From Gnetum montanum (Eukaryota > Streptophyta > Gnetopsida > Gnetales > Gnetaceae): a stretch of DNA of 64,000 nt. The notes under the pieces are model-generated. The model did no database searches and had not been told where the DNA came from. It worked only from the letters and a program-made list of their open reading frames with translations. The position numbers were made by a program, and so were the translations under genes. Where the stretch lies: positions 471,484-535,483 of the forward strand of contig MNCI01010074.1 of the NCBI GenBank assembly GCA_015680685.1. Direction: 5' to 3'. Each line of letters starts with the position of its first letter. Position 1 is the stretch's first letter. This document shows, piece after piece, positions 10,988 through 23,241 of this stretch.

Positions 10988-13330
10988 ATGCCTTCTTCTC
11001 ATAAGAGCAACTCACCACCTAAGGATCATACACGAGACAGTCAGCAACATAAAGAACATAACCCAAATCAGCCAGGTCCTAAACAATATAAGATGACATA
11101 TACTCATCCCAATGAGTATATTCCTAATTTTACTTTTGTTCTCCATTAGGACGAACAACTGTGGTGGAGAGACTTGCAAGATAACATTGTGTTACCCCTA
11201 GATCGATCAATCTCTCATATGTTTTTCCGTGCCTTGGCACAGATAGGCATGATCGAGCTATATGACGAATACGTTGTGGAGGATTTTGACATGAGGGATT
11301 ATTATCCCACAGATGCCCAATGTATGAGAGACTTAAGGCAGGAGAGCCAACATACATTGTTAAAGGGCAAGGCCCTTCATGTCCTTAGTGAAATAGGAAA
11401 CGAGGAACCCGTTATCACGGGTTCTTTAGCAAAGAATGTTCCTCCTCCTAACGATGGTGAGGAGGATGAGTATCAGAACCTACGATCAACGATACATATC
11501 CCTAGTTTTGATGTCCATGAGCACCAACTATTCACAGAGGGAACAACCACTCATGCTAAGGACGGGCACTTTGATCGTCACGATCAGGGCTGTCACAGCC
11601 GAAGAGAAGGCAAGAAACAACGTCATGGCGATGGTTCCCCTTCTTCTTCCCCTTCTTCACATCACTCATCCTCTCCTTCCACATCTGGGTGCAGCCACCA
11701 TGAACATAAAGGTGAGGATAAAAGTAGAAAGGATAAAAGACATTGACATGAAAGTCGAGAGAGAGGAAAAGGGCAAGGACGTAGGAAGAGTAGGGAACAA
11801 CATAGACATCACAAGCATCATGAAAGAGATGATCATGATGAGCCCCTACTCGCAACCCGAAGTATGCTCAACATAACGGAGGCAGTTAGGATTCCCACAA
11901 GGCACTTAAAAGATAGTCAAATCAAACGATTAGACATGAACAATATCCCACGATTTGAAGGGGGATACAATGCTGATCCGCAAAATCATTTACAGGCATT
12001 CCACGATGCCTGTGCCTCGCAGAATATAGAAAATGAGTGGCAAAAACTTAAGTTGTTCCCAAGGACACTCACCAAAGAAGCAGAGAGCTGGTACCAGTCC
12101 TTAGAACCGGAAACCATTAGGAGGTGGAGTACAATGCTAGAATTTTTCAATGAAAAGTATCAAATGTACTCTAGAGTGTCCAATTTGCATAAGCAGATCC
12201 AAGGCTGGAAGCAAGGTACACACGAACCCTTGGATGCTTCCATGGCCTACTACTATACATTGTTACATTGTTGCCCGGGCCATGGGTACGCTCAGCAGGA
12301 TCAACTTCGCCACATCGGGGATGGGCTAAGGAATGAAACTAGAAGAACCCTTGGGACTTATGCCCAAGGGAGACTCTCACAACTTATAGCCCATGAAGTA
12401 CATAGCTTGTTGGAGCAAGTAGCAAAAGAAGAGGGTGAACTATGCAAAAGGGAAAGTGCAGAAGAGTATAACTGTGATCCCTCCCTTCGAAAGAAGGGAG
12501 TGAAATTTTGCAATGAAGAGGATGAGTGACCAATCGGAGAGTTGGTGAATCGGAAAACTTTGCCAATACAAAAATTAACAACCGAGGTATCGGCCAAAGT
12601 AGACCAAATGTGGGATTCTTTAGACTCAAGAATTGAAACAGTATTGAAAATTGTAGACGAGTCTAAGGTAGAACAAAGTAGTTACAAAGGTAAGAAAAAG
12701 TGGAGAGATTTAGGCCTTGCACATAACAAGGGTAAGGGCAAAATCACTAACTCCGATGTGGCTGAGGATTCTGACACAGATGATGACGGTGGATGTGAGA
12801 TTTGCCATTATGACCATCCTAAGGGATGTTGCCCCATCATCTCACATCTACAGGAGTCTGGGGTGTATGCGCTTAATCCAAGACTCAACCAATGGCAAAC
12901 ACCCCAAAGGTTACCTTATCCACAAGGTAACCGAAGGCAGTTCCACTAATCCTTAACGTATTATCCAAGTGGAACTCCACCACAGCCCATCGGACAGCAT
13001 CAGCAGTGGCAATACCCACAGTCATGGGGGGTGCCATCGCCAACACAACAGTACCCTTACCGGTAGCCCAATCCTCATGGTTATTATGTGTAGCAGCCGA
13101 TTTCTCCAAGTGACTTTATAGGTCACTCAACCCCCAGCCGTCACTACCAAGTTTGGGAGTACTTCAGAAGGACTCCTTCTCCTCCAGGAGACATCTCACA
13201 CTCGTTCCATCCTCCTAATCCATTTGCACCTCTTCCACCACAAGTAGTTCCCATAACACCTCTTGCTCCACCAATGCAAGGGGAACTTCCTCCTAACCGC
13301 AGCAACGTCACGCTACGAGAGCTGTAAATA
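10988..13330 (+). pseudogene. gag: gag of element A1
   Basis: One frame runs from ATG 10988 to 12949 with stops only (TAG near 11147, TGA 11747, TGA near 12527) and no frameshift. The order is a Pro/His-rich start, FTFVLH and DLQDNIVLPLDRS, an Arg/Ser/His-rich linker (11540-11850), and the capsid block FEGGYNADPQNHLQAFHDAC to EQVAKEEGEL. NRKTLPIQKLT comes next, then a short zinc knuckle (CEICHYDHPKGCC, about 12793-12832). A Pro/Gln/Tyr-rich tail continues past a stop at 12950 to a frameshift near 13300. Capsid and RNA-binding roles are known for the family. A2 carries the same protein in better condition. Confidence 0.87.
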
Positions 13331-13494
13331 TCCAACCTGCTGTTGGTTCTGACAACTGTAAAAAGAGAAGAGATTACTTCAGAACCAAAAGCCTAGACAA
13401 ACTCTCGCAACAACAAGTGGTTGGGGCCATGTACACTCCTCCACCATCTAACACTTCGGAGCACCTTTCCATCCAAAAATAGAGCGTAACGCAT

Positions 13495-14115
13495 ATGGTT
13501 ATGTTAACGCATACCGTAACTGATCGGATCAAGGTAGGCCACCTTCCCAGGAAACTAACTAACCCTGGGAGTCCCTTAATCTATTTGCAGAATGTCGAAA
13601 ATAAACCACATAGGGCTCTTCTTGACTTAGGTTTCGGAGTCAACTTAATTTCACGTGAGATGTACCATGCCTGGAACCTGCCCCAACTTAAGAAGAGCAA
13701 CATTCAACTAGAGCTGGCAGACCAGTCCATCACAATTCCCTTGGGATTGGTGGAGGACATCATTACCACTGTGTGTGGTTGGTCTTACCCAGCTGATTTT
13801 CTGGTGATTGAAGCGAACAACAACGAAGGGGACTTCCCGATTATAATGGGAAGGACATGGCTGAGTACAGCAGACGCATGCCTTAGGATTTGCGATCTTT
13901 CCTTGGAAATCTCTAAGATAAACATATGTGGAAAGATCGAGAAGAGAAAAGTTCCATGCATCACATACAGCGATTCATCGAGTGATGACATGGAGGAAAT
14001 GCCTCCATGTAACATGTGTGCCCAGGAAACATTGAAACAAAGATGCCTCTATGTAGCAACCACACAACGAGTAAAAGACACCCCGTGGTTGACAACTACT
14101 AGAAGGAGCAGATAA
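13495..14115 (+). pseudogene. pol: Retropepsin-like protease of element A1
   Basis: A 206-codon open frame has the aspartic protease core: LLDLGFGVNLIS at the active site, IPLGLVEDIITTVCGW, and FPIIMGRTWLST. In Athila relatives the active site is normally DLG followed by a small residue, and here it is followed by Phe. The frame differs from gag by one frameshift near 13300. The sequence runs on to about 14255, where similarity to B's pol stops and that to B's post-integrase region begins. Confidence 0.82.
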
Positions 14116-14257
14116 TTATGTAGGGAATGAATTGAGGAAACCCATGCCAACAATGAAGGCATAGACACATTGGAATATGAGCGTCACCAACTTTCATCCC
14201 TCAATCTAAGATCATCAATTGGGAGAAGTTGGGCACTTTTACAAAATTCAAACAGAC

Positions 14258-16012
14258 GCTCATTATTTCGGATCTCCCCCTTACAACTCAGTCATGGGGG
14301 AGATGGCCACCTATGCTAATAATATAGGGCCCTCAGTTCTTTTAAGTTTTTTGTTTTACAATGTTTTTTTTACACATTTTTGTTTTACAAGTTTTTGTTT
14401 TACAAATTTCTTTAACTTTTCTAATTTTTGTTTTACAAATTTCTTNATTTCTATGGTTTCTCTTGGCTTGGAAATGTACAGTCCCTTCTTAATAAGAATT
14501 TAAATGAATCGGTGACTGGGCATTTCTCAAACTAAGGAAGGACTCACGGATTGAAAAGGGTGTGAATTTAAGGGAACTTGATGCTTTTGTGTTGTTCATT
14601 CCCTTGGGTGCTTGAATGTTTCTTCTTGAGTTTTCTTGTCGTTCCGATGTTACCCAATTATCAGAAGTTGAGACAATAAAAATAAGAAGTCTTTGCATGG
14701 TGTGGTTCTCACGCATAAAAACACAAAACACACAAAAAAAAAGAAAAAAAAAAGAAAGAGAGAAAAAGTGAGAATTCAAAGCACATCCCTTAGACGAAAT
14801 AAACTTGGGCTACAAGCACTGGTTATGAAACCAAAAGTGTTTCCTCTAAGTAAGGCCATTCTTGCTTCCCATTCTCTCCTTTGTTTCGTCGGAATGGTGG
14901 TAGCTCTTGGAAGACACATTCTTGTTACTTCAAGAGGATGGTTCAGCCAAATGCATTGATGCGAAGTCACTGGATGTGGTTGGAATGAGACTTGCTAAGT
15001 CACATTAATCATAAGACACATAAGGGGCTGTACACCACCTTGTTCTTGGGATTCCATTCCATTCTCTTCTCTCCATCCTTTTCTCTATTGTTCACCTCAT
15101 TGCCGGTTATATGATTAGTGTATATATTTTGGTTGATGCATTGTTTTCTTTTTGGTAAATTCTTATGGTTAAGACTTTAACTCTTGTGCCAAAGGACATT
15201 CCCAGAGCCTACGGACTCTTTGAATGTGGGTTTGTCAGGGCATTAGGGGCATGAGCCTGCTTTGGGGAGGACCCATTGACATTCCTATTTGGAGCATTTG
15301 TTAAATTTTTTCCCTTAACATTTTGCAATTAATTCTGTTTTTGTTCATTTCCATCTTGACATCCCTTTCATCAATGCCATAGTTGTCCCTTTTTATCTAT
15401 CTTTCTTATTCCTTTCCTTTCTCCATTCTAATGCTACCGGAGGTTTGCGATTAGTCATGGGGGTACGGGGCCTGATTTTTTCGATTTTTTCGTAGCCCCG
15501 AAATTTTTGATTTTCTTCCTAACCCCTACACCTTCAGTAGTCATCAGTAATATATTCCCAGATCCATAACAGTCATACCACAACCTAGCCAATGGACTTA
15601 CACCGAAGCAAGGTATCAATTACATGATGATTGAATTACCCTTGCTAATATAATATTGTGTTGTGTGTGCAGATGGCGACCATGCAATAATGGATTGGAT
15701 CTGGAGCAAACACTTGGACTGGAGTAGCGTTGAAGCAACTATTCAAGGAGCAAGATCGATGGCGCGCTTATGGATGGACAACGAAGGCGCAATCTTGGCG
15801 TTGGCAGCAGCAACACTTCTTTCTCTCTCTTTCTCAGCTGCCAACAAAGGCTTGATGTCATTGTAATAAGGTGTTCACCCTTGTTGTCATGAACACCAAT
15901 TTTATCAAGTTTTGTAATAATGGTCCATTCAAATGTCATCCCATTAGTTCCATTTCCCTCAATAATTCCATACTTACCTAATATTATTGTAAGGAAGTCG
16001 AGGACGAGTTTT
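14258..16012 (+). other. Non-coding 3' region of element A1
   Basis: No gene is seen. The stretch matches the region after integrase in B (18268-20198) and the same part of A2. It starts with GCTCATTATTTC, then ATGGGGGAGATGGCCACC, then T-rich repeats with TTTTGTTTTACA (14330-14440), an A-rich tract (14729-14765) and a conserved block GAGCCT...TTTGGGGAGGACCCA near 15250. One ambiguous base is at 14445. Confidence 0.7.
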
Positions 16013-16030
16013 CATTCAGTCATGGGGGTA
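16013..16030 (+). promoter_or_regulatory. Polypurine tract region of A1
   Basis: CAGTCATGGGGGTA lies directly before the 3' LTR. The same block, with GAGGACGAGTTTTCATT upstream, precedes the 3' LTRs of B, A2 and (slightly changed) C. It is the likely plus-strand primer. Confidence 0.75.
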
Positions 16031-17011
16031 TGATGAGATGCGATATTGCATGCACCGCAATATCGCGACCGTTGCGATATCGCATCCCATGCGATATCGT
16101 ATCCCATGCAATATCGCGTACGTGATATCGCGGTCCGCCACCAAATCTATAAATAAGAGGTGGCACTCCCCTCATTTCTCATCCTAGGCTAGAAGTAGAG
16201 AAACTCTGGCAATTTGATCACTCCAGAGATAGAATTTTTTTCATGTGCCCGCAGTAGGAGTCCCCAAGTGAATGGATCTTTATTCGAGCAGCTTTGTAGC
16301 TGAACACAAGTTGTGTACGGCAATAAAGATGAGCTTTGTGGATAAACCTTGTAGCACATGGAATAGGTTTATTATTTGTTATTTCCTACCTGTTACTTAT
16401 TACATGCATTAGCGTGGCATGAGTACGACTTGGTTACAAGCATTGACGAATGTGTACGGCTAACTAAGGAATCAGCTACTCATCGCGATTAGATTCTTTT
16501 ACCCTTGTCTCCTAGAATGCAGAATGAGTATGACTTGATTACGAGCATCTACGGGTGTGTACGGCTAGTCAAGGAATCAGCTGCTCATTACGTTTAGACT
16601 AGTTAAGTGCCTCAGTATGACCACTTCGAGCACGTGCATTATGTGTGGTGATCCCAGTAACGATTAGCGTTTGGTAGCCACAGTTGCATAGTTCAGGGTG
16701 TGTACGGTAAGTGGGAATGGATGCTGATGCTAGTTAATTTAGACTTAGGACATTAATTAGAGTTAGTTAGGTTTCTCAATCCTTCACCCTTTAGCATAGG
16801 AGAAAAACCATAAAAGACCATAAAAATCATGTACCTCAAACTTACTTAACCATACACCGTGACAACAACAAGTAAGTCTGGGAAGACAACGAATGATTAA
16901 CCCCAAGTGTTCCATGGGGCGTTTAGGCATTTAGTTTGTGGAGTTCGACTAGATCGCACGTGCTACGCTCGTTTTGTATGGTTGAGTATAGGGGTACCTC
17001 GCCACTCATTA
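16031..17011 (+). repeat. 3' LTR of element A1
   Basis: It is 981 bp, starts TGATGAGATGCG and ends CTCATTA (one change from TCATCA). GATATCGC palindromes lie at 16040-16135 and a TATA box near 16148. The duplication CCCAT follows at once. Confidence 0.9.
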
Positions 17012-17016
17012 CCCAT

Positions 17017-18329
17017 CAAACTCCACAAGAGCTAGATGTTAACAAAAAACAACAATTTCTTTACAGAGCCAAGTACTTTATGGAGATCAATGGACAACTT
17101 TACAAAGTATGTCCCGATGGCTTGGTTCGATAGTGTGTCCCCAATAGAGATCAACTGAGAGTTCTCTAAGATGCCCATGAGGGCCCTTGTGGGGGTCATT
17201 ATGCTGGGAGACGAACGACCATCAAGATCTTGCTTGTAGGGTATTATTGGCCTACCTTGTTCCGGGATGTCCATCAATTCATCCAATCTTGTGAGCACTG
17301 TCAACGTGATGGGGAAATGACTGCTAGAATGGAGGGTCCGCAAAAATGGATTTAATCGTTAGAACCCTTTGACATTTGGGGGATTGATTTCATGGGGCCC
17401 ATTACACCAATGTCCAATGGAAAAGCTTACATCATAGTTATCGTAGACTACTTAACAAAATGGGTTGAAGCAGCTACCGTTAAAGATTGCACATCATCTA
17501 CAGCTACACGATTTGTTCAACAACAAGTTGTCAATAGGTTTGGTGTGCCGTGTGCACTTATTTCAAACAATGGTACACACTTTACAGGTGCAACTTTTCG
17601 AAAGTTAATGCAATGCTTAGGGGTTGAGCATAAATTGACTACACCATACCACCCCCAAGAAAATGCTTAAGCTGAGGTCACCAACAGGGAGATTATTAAA
17701 ATATTGACCAGAACCATTAGCAAGTATAGGCGACACTAGAGCACTAAACTGAATGATGCTCTTTGGGCATACCACTCCACATGGAAACTCCCTATAGGCT
17801 ACTATCCCTATGAGTTAGTGTATGGAAAACTTTTAACGCTCCTATCCAAACTAAGCTCCGTACACTAGCCATGGTATGTGACCTCAACCTTGACCTTGAT
17901 GTAGCACAAAAACAAAGGTTGATGACTCTTAACTTGCTAGATGAGAATTGACTAGCTACCTTGTCATCTAATGAATTGCACAAGGCATTTAATAAACAAT
18001 GTCATGACCTAAAAATTAGGAAAGTTAAGTATCAGCCAGGAGATAAGGTTCTCTATTGGAACCCCACACAAGTGTCACAACGTACCAAATTTCAAACACT
18101 GTGGGAAGGACCTTACATTATCTATGCAACTTTTCCTTTAGGGGCCATAACCATATATAAACCTGAGAGCCTAGATAAGAGACTGTTAGTCAACATGCAA
18201 CAAACAAAACCTTTCCATGAGTTTAGGATAGCCAAAACACATGCTACCTCTGTAGGTGGGCAACCTTGCTCATTATTTCAGATCTCCTCCTTCGAACTCA
18301 ATCATGGGAGAGATGGCCACCTTTGCTAG
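17017..18329 (+). pseudogene. pol: Integrase of element B (broken)
   Basis: B's pol resumes after A1. A zinc-binding region (GGHYAG, then CEHCQRD near 17300) is followed by the core: [30 protein letters not shown] and TPYHPQENA, then EVTNREI. The second catalytic Asp of the DDE triad is Asn (codon 17565-17567). The C-terminal part contains YQPGDKVLYWN and LWEGPYII, typical of the Ty3/gypsy integrase tail, and ends near 18329. Stops occur at 17132, 17353, 17668, 17738 and 17948. Confidence 0.85.
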
Positions 18330-20210
18330 CCATTGAAGGCCTTTAGTTCTTTCTAAATTTTTGTTTTACACATTTTTGTTTTGCACATTTCTTTAATCTT
18401 TCTTATTTTTTTTACACAATCATTTATATTTTTACCATTTCTTTGTGTAATTACTTTATTTTATTTGTCACCCAATAAGTGTTCATGATGGTGGCATGAA
18501 TAATACCATATTGATTGCTAATTTTTGGATTTTACCTTTGAAATATGATGTTGATATTAAGGTATGGTTCTTTTGATTAAACAAGCAAAATGAGTCCACG
18601 TTGTTCATGCATCCATAAAATCCTATGGTCTCCCTTGGCTTGGAACTGTACAATCCCTTTCTCTAATAAAATTATTAACAAATTGGTGGCTGGATATTTC
18701 TTAAACTAAGAAAAGACTCAAAGGATGAAAAGGGTGTGATTTCAATGGTATTCGATGCATTTGTGTTGGCTATTCTTTTAAGTGCTTGGATGTTTTTTCC
18801 TTAGGTTTTCCGCCATTCTGACCATTCATCAAATCTCTGGAAGTTGAGTACATAAAAATAAGTCTTTGCATGATGTAGTTCTCACGAAAAAAAAGTGTGA
18901 ATTCAAAGCACACCCCTTAGACACAATAATGAACTTGGGTTACATGCACTGGTTATGGCACTGGAAAGACATGTTACCCATGCCTAAAGGTTTTCGCTAA
19001 CTAAGGCCCTTTCTTGCTTCCTGATTCTCCATCTTGCTCTCCTTGGAATGATGGTGGCTTTTTGTAGAGGCATTCTTGTTGCTTCAAGAAGATAGGTTGG
19101 TCAAATGTGTTGATGCGAGGTCACTGAATGTGGTTTGTTGAGCCTGGATTTGGAATGAGTTCTACTTGGTTACATTAACCATTAAACACACACAAGGGAC
19201 TTTACACAACCTTGTTCTTAGGTTTCCATTCCATTCTCTCCTCTCCACCTTTCTTTTCCATTTTTCACCTCATCTCTTGTTTTATCATTAGTTCGTATCT
19301 TGGTTGATGCATTGTTTTTCCTTGGTAATTTCTTGTGGGTAAGTTTTTAACTCTTGCTTCCAAATGACATTCATAGAGCCTACAGACTCTTTGGTTTGTG
19401 GATATGTTAGGGCATCATGGGCATGAGCCTTCCTTGGGGAGGACCCATTGGCATTCCTTTTTGGTGCATTTGTTAACTTCTTTTTCTTAAACGTTCCCTC
19501 TAATCAACAATTTTTTGTTTTATGCCCATCCATGACATCCATTTTATTGGCATTGCTATTGTTGCTTTTTCTCCATCTTTCTTATTCCTTATCTTTTTCC
19601 ATCCTATCGCTACCAGAGGTTCGCTCTTAGTCATGGGGTTCCTAGCACAATTTTTTCAATTTTCCTAACCCCTACACTTTAGGTAGTCACCGGTGTTTAA
19701 TCTCTAGAATCAGTATTTTCCATAACCACAACTCAGCCAATGCACTTTACATCGAGGCAAGGTATCAACTGCATTGTGATTTATCTACCATCGCTCATTT
19801 GTGACTGTGTTGTATGTGCAGATGGTGATTATATAACAATGGACTGGGCCTGGAGGAAACACTCAGGATGGACCAAAATTGGATTGTTTACAAAAGGAGC
19901 AAGATTGGTGGCGTGGCTATGGATAAACAATAGAAGGCGCAATCTTGGCATCGGTAGTAACACCTTATTATTTTTTCTCTCTCCTTCTCTTCCAGCTGCC
20001 AAATAAAGGCTGGATGTCTTTTATGTACAGTGTTCACCTCAGTGGTCATGAACACTAATGCTATCATGTATTGTATTGTTGATCCATTCACAGGGCACGT
20101 TGAGTCTGTCACCCCATTCCACCATCAATGGTCATTTAGTCAATAATCCCATACCTTCCCAATATTTTCTAAGAAACTTGAGGACGAGTTTTCATTCAGT
20201 CATGGGGGTA
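18330..20210 (+). other. Non-coding 3' region and polypurine tract of element B
   Basis: No reading frame matches a known product, and no env-like gene is seen. The stretch aligns with the 3' regions of A1 and A2: T-rich TTTTGTTTTACA repeats (18350-18430), the GAGCCTTCCTTGGGGAGGA block near 19425, and the CAGTCATGGGGGTA polypurine tract at 20197-20210. Confidence 0.7.
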
Positions 20211-20552
20211 TGATGAATTGCGATATCGGGTCCACGATATCGGATCCAACCATGCGATGTCGGATACCTGATATTGGGGCTTGTCTCCTCGCTTATAAAT
20301 AAGAGGCGGCACCCTTGGTTTTCACATTAGACAGTTAGTCCCTTAGCCGAACTCTTGCCATTTTTCCCCTAGAGTTAGAATTATTTTTGCGTGCCCACAG
20401 TAGGAGTCATAGAGTGAACGAATCTTTATTCAAGCATTGTGTACCTAAGCACACTTTGTGTACGACAATAAAGACGAACTTTATGATAAACCTTGCAGCA
20501 TTCAGAATAGATCAAGTAGCATTAATTATTATTTAATACTTTCCTAGTTGAT
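20211..20552 (+). repeat. 3' LTR of element B, left part
   Basis: It begins TGATGAATTGCGATATCGGG and matches the first 342 bp of the 5' LTR, including a TATA box near 20294. It is interrupted at 20552 by A2. The last five bases, TTGAT, are repeated after A2 at 27624-27628. Confidence 0.9.
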
Positions 20553-21428
20553 TGATGAGTGGCGAGATACCCCTACACTCAACCATACGAAACGAGCATA
20601 GCACACGCGATCCGGTCGAACTCCGTAGACTAAATGCCTACACGCCCCATGGAACACTTGGGGTTAATCATTCGTTGTCTTCCCAAACTTACTTGTATGT
20701 GTCACGGTGTATGGTTAAGAAAGTCTGAGGTATATGATTTTTATGGTCTTTTATGTTTTTATGTCTTCTATGCTACGAGAGGAGCATTGAGAAACTAACT
20801 AACTCTAACTAATTACTAACTCTTAATTAACTAGCATCAGCATCTGTTCCCACTTATCATACACACCCTGAACTATGCAACCATGGCTACCAAACGCTAA
20901 TCGTTACTGGGACCACCACACGTAATGCACGTGCTCAAAGTGGTCGTACTGAGGCACCTAACTAGCCTAAGTGTGATGAGCAGCCGATTCCTTAATTAGC
21001 CGTACACATTCGTAAATGCTCGTAATCAAGTCGTACTCATGCTACGCTACTGCAGGTAATAAATAACAGGTAGGAAATAACAGGTAATAAATCCTATTCC
21101 ATGCACTACAAGGTTTATCCACAAAGCTCGTCTCTATTTCCATACACAACTTGTGTTCAGGTACAATGTTGCTCGAATAAAGATCCGTTCACCTGGGGAC
21201 TCCTCTTGTGGGCACATGGAAAATATTCTATCTCTGGAGTGATCAATCTGCCAGAGTATCCCTACATCTAGCCTAGGATTGGAAATAAGGGGAGTGCTGC
21301 CTCTTATTTATAGATATGGTGGCGAACCGTGATATCGCGTACGCGATATCATAGGGAACGACGCGATATTGCGTATGCGATATTGCATGGGATGCAATAT
21401 TGCGGCTCATGTGAATCGTGTCTCATCA
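20553..21428 (-). repeat. 3' LTR of element A2 (105-bp deletion)
   Basis: It is 876 bp against 981 bp for the 5' LTR. The missing 105 bp lie exactly between two copies of GATGAGCAGCC(A/G)ATTCCTT that the 5' LTR keeps at 27065 and 27170, so one repeat and the spacer were lost. A TATA-like element and GATATC words lie near the outer end of U3 (21300-21400). Confidence 0.88.
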
Positions 21429-23240
21429 TACCCCCATGACTGAATGAAAACTCGTCCTCGAGTTCCTTACAATAATATCGGGAAGGTATGAAATTATTGG
21501 GGGGAATGGAACTAATGGGATGACATGTGAACGGATCATCATTACAAGACTTGACAAAATTGGTGTTCATGACAACAAGGGTGAACACCTTATTACATTG
21601 ACATCAGGCCACATTTGGCAGCTGAGAGAAAAGAGGAAAGAGAAGAGGAGAGAAGAAGTCTTGCTATTGCCAATGCCCAGATTGCGTCTTTTGTTGTCCA
21701 TCTGTAAGCGCACCATCAATCTTGCTCCTTGCATAGCTGCTTCCGCACTGCTCCATTCCAAGTGTTTGCTCCAGATCCACTCCATTGTTTGTATGATCGC
21801 CATCTGCACACACAACATAATCTTATATTAGCAAGGGTAAATGAATCATCATGTAATTAATACCTTGCTGTGGTGAAAGTCCATTGGCTAAGTTGTGGTA
21901 TGGCTGATATGGATCGGGAGATATATTAATAATGACTATCGAAGATGTAGGGGTTAGGAAGAAAATCAAAAAATTTGAGGCTAAGAGAAAATCTATAAAA
22001 TCAGGCCCCATACCCCCATGACTAATCGCGAACCTTTGGTAGCATTAGAATGGAGAAAGAAAAGGAATAAAAAAGATAGATAAAAAGAGACAAATATCGT
22101 ATCGATGAAATGGATGTCAAGATGGAAATGAACAAAATAAAATAGACTGCAAAAATTTTAGGGAAAAGAAGTTAATGGATGCTCCAAATAGGAATGTCAG
22201 TAGGTCCTCCCCAAAGCAGGCTTATGCCCTGACAAACCCACATTGAAAGAGTCTGTAGGCTTTGGGAATGTCATTTGGAACAAGAGTTAAAGTCTTAACC
22301 ACAAGCGTTTACCANGAAGTGGATGGTTTGGCTAAATGCATTGATGCGAAGTCACTGGATGTGGTTGGTTTNNNNNNNNNNNNNNNNNNNNNNNNNNNNN
22401 NNNNNNNNNNNNNNNNNNNNNNNNNNNNNNNNNNAGAGGGAACACTTTTGGTTCCATAACTAGTGCTTGTAGCCCAAGTTTTATTTCGTCTAAGGGGTGT
22501 GCTTTGAATTATCACTTTGTTTTTATTTTTTTTTTTGTTTTATGTTTTTATGTGTGAGAACCACACCATGCAAAGACTTTTTATTTTTATTGTCTTAGCT
22601 TCCGATAGTTAGGTAACATCGGAACAGCAAGGAAACTCAAGAAGAAAAACATCCAAGCACCTAAGAGAATGGCCAACACAAAAGCATCAAGTTCCCTTGA
22701 AGCCACACCCTTTTCAATCCTTGAGTCCTTCCTTAGTTTGAGAAATGCCCAGCCACCTATTCGTTTAAGTTCTTATTAGAAGGGGACTGTACATTTCCAA
22801 GCCGAGAGAGACCATAGAAACTGGTGGATGGATGGATGAAGTGGTCTCATTGCCTGCCATATCAAAAGAAACATACCGTAGTCTCAACATTGTGACTTAA
22901 AGGTAAAAACCAAACATTAGCAATCAATATGAAAACAGTTCATACCATCATTCTGAACACTTATTGGGTGACAAACTTACAGGGTGGATCACACACACAC
23001 ACACACAAAATGGAAAAGTATAACGATGTTGTAAAACAAAAAACAAGAAAAGTTAAAGAAAGTTGTAAAACAAATATTAGAAAAGTTAACGAAATTGTAA
23101 AAAAAAAACTTGAAAAACAAAAATGTGTAAAACAAAAATCGAAAAAGAATTGAGGGCCCCATGTGATTAGCATAGGTGGCTATCTCTCCCATGACTGAGT
23201 TGTAAGGGAGAGATCCGAAATAATGAACGTCTGTTTGAAT
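21429..23240 (-). other. Non-coding 3' region of A2, with polypurine tract and assembly gap
   Basis: This mirrors the 3' region of A1: polypurine tract (TACCCCCATGACTG on the plus strand at 21429), the conserved block near 22195-22240, and T-rich repeats at 23030-23150 (A-rich on the plus strand). A run of 63 Ns covers 22372-22434 and a single N is at 22316. No gene is seen. Confidence 0.7.
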
Positions 23241-23241
23241 T

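Larger units (their letters stand above)
9889..17011 (+). mobile_element. Element A1: non-autonomous gag-protease LTR retrotransposon nested in B
   Basis: Its LTRs are 957 bp (9889-10845) and 981 bp (16031-17011), and it is bounded by the perfect duplication CCCAT (9884-9888 and 17012-17016). B's pol continues on both sides. It has a tRNA-Asp-type primer site, gag and protease, then 1.8 kb of non-coding DNA to a GGGGGTA polypurine tract. RT, RNase H and integrase are absent. The join near 14255 brings the sequence just after B's protease next to the sequence after B's integrase. Movement must have relied on enzymes from another element, for which B's family is the obvious candidate. Confidence 0.92.

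Noticed and set aside
18330-20198. An env-like gene after integrase in element B
   Set aside because: Only short frames with no transmembrane pattern, and the stretch aligns with the non-coding 3' regions of A1 and A2.
22372-22434. Biological feature in the N run
   Set aside because: It is an assembly gap; nothing can be read.
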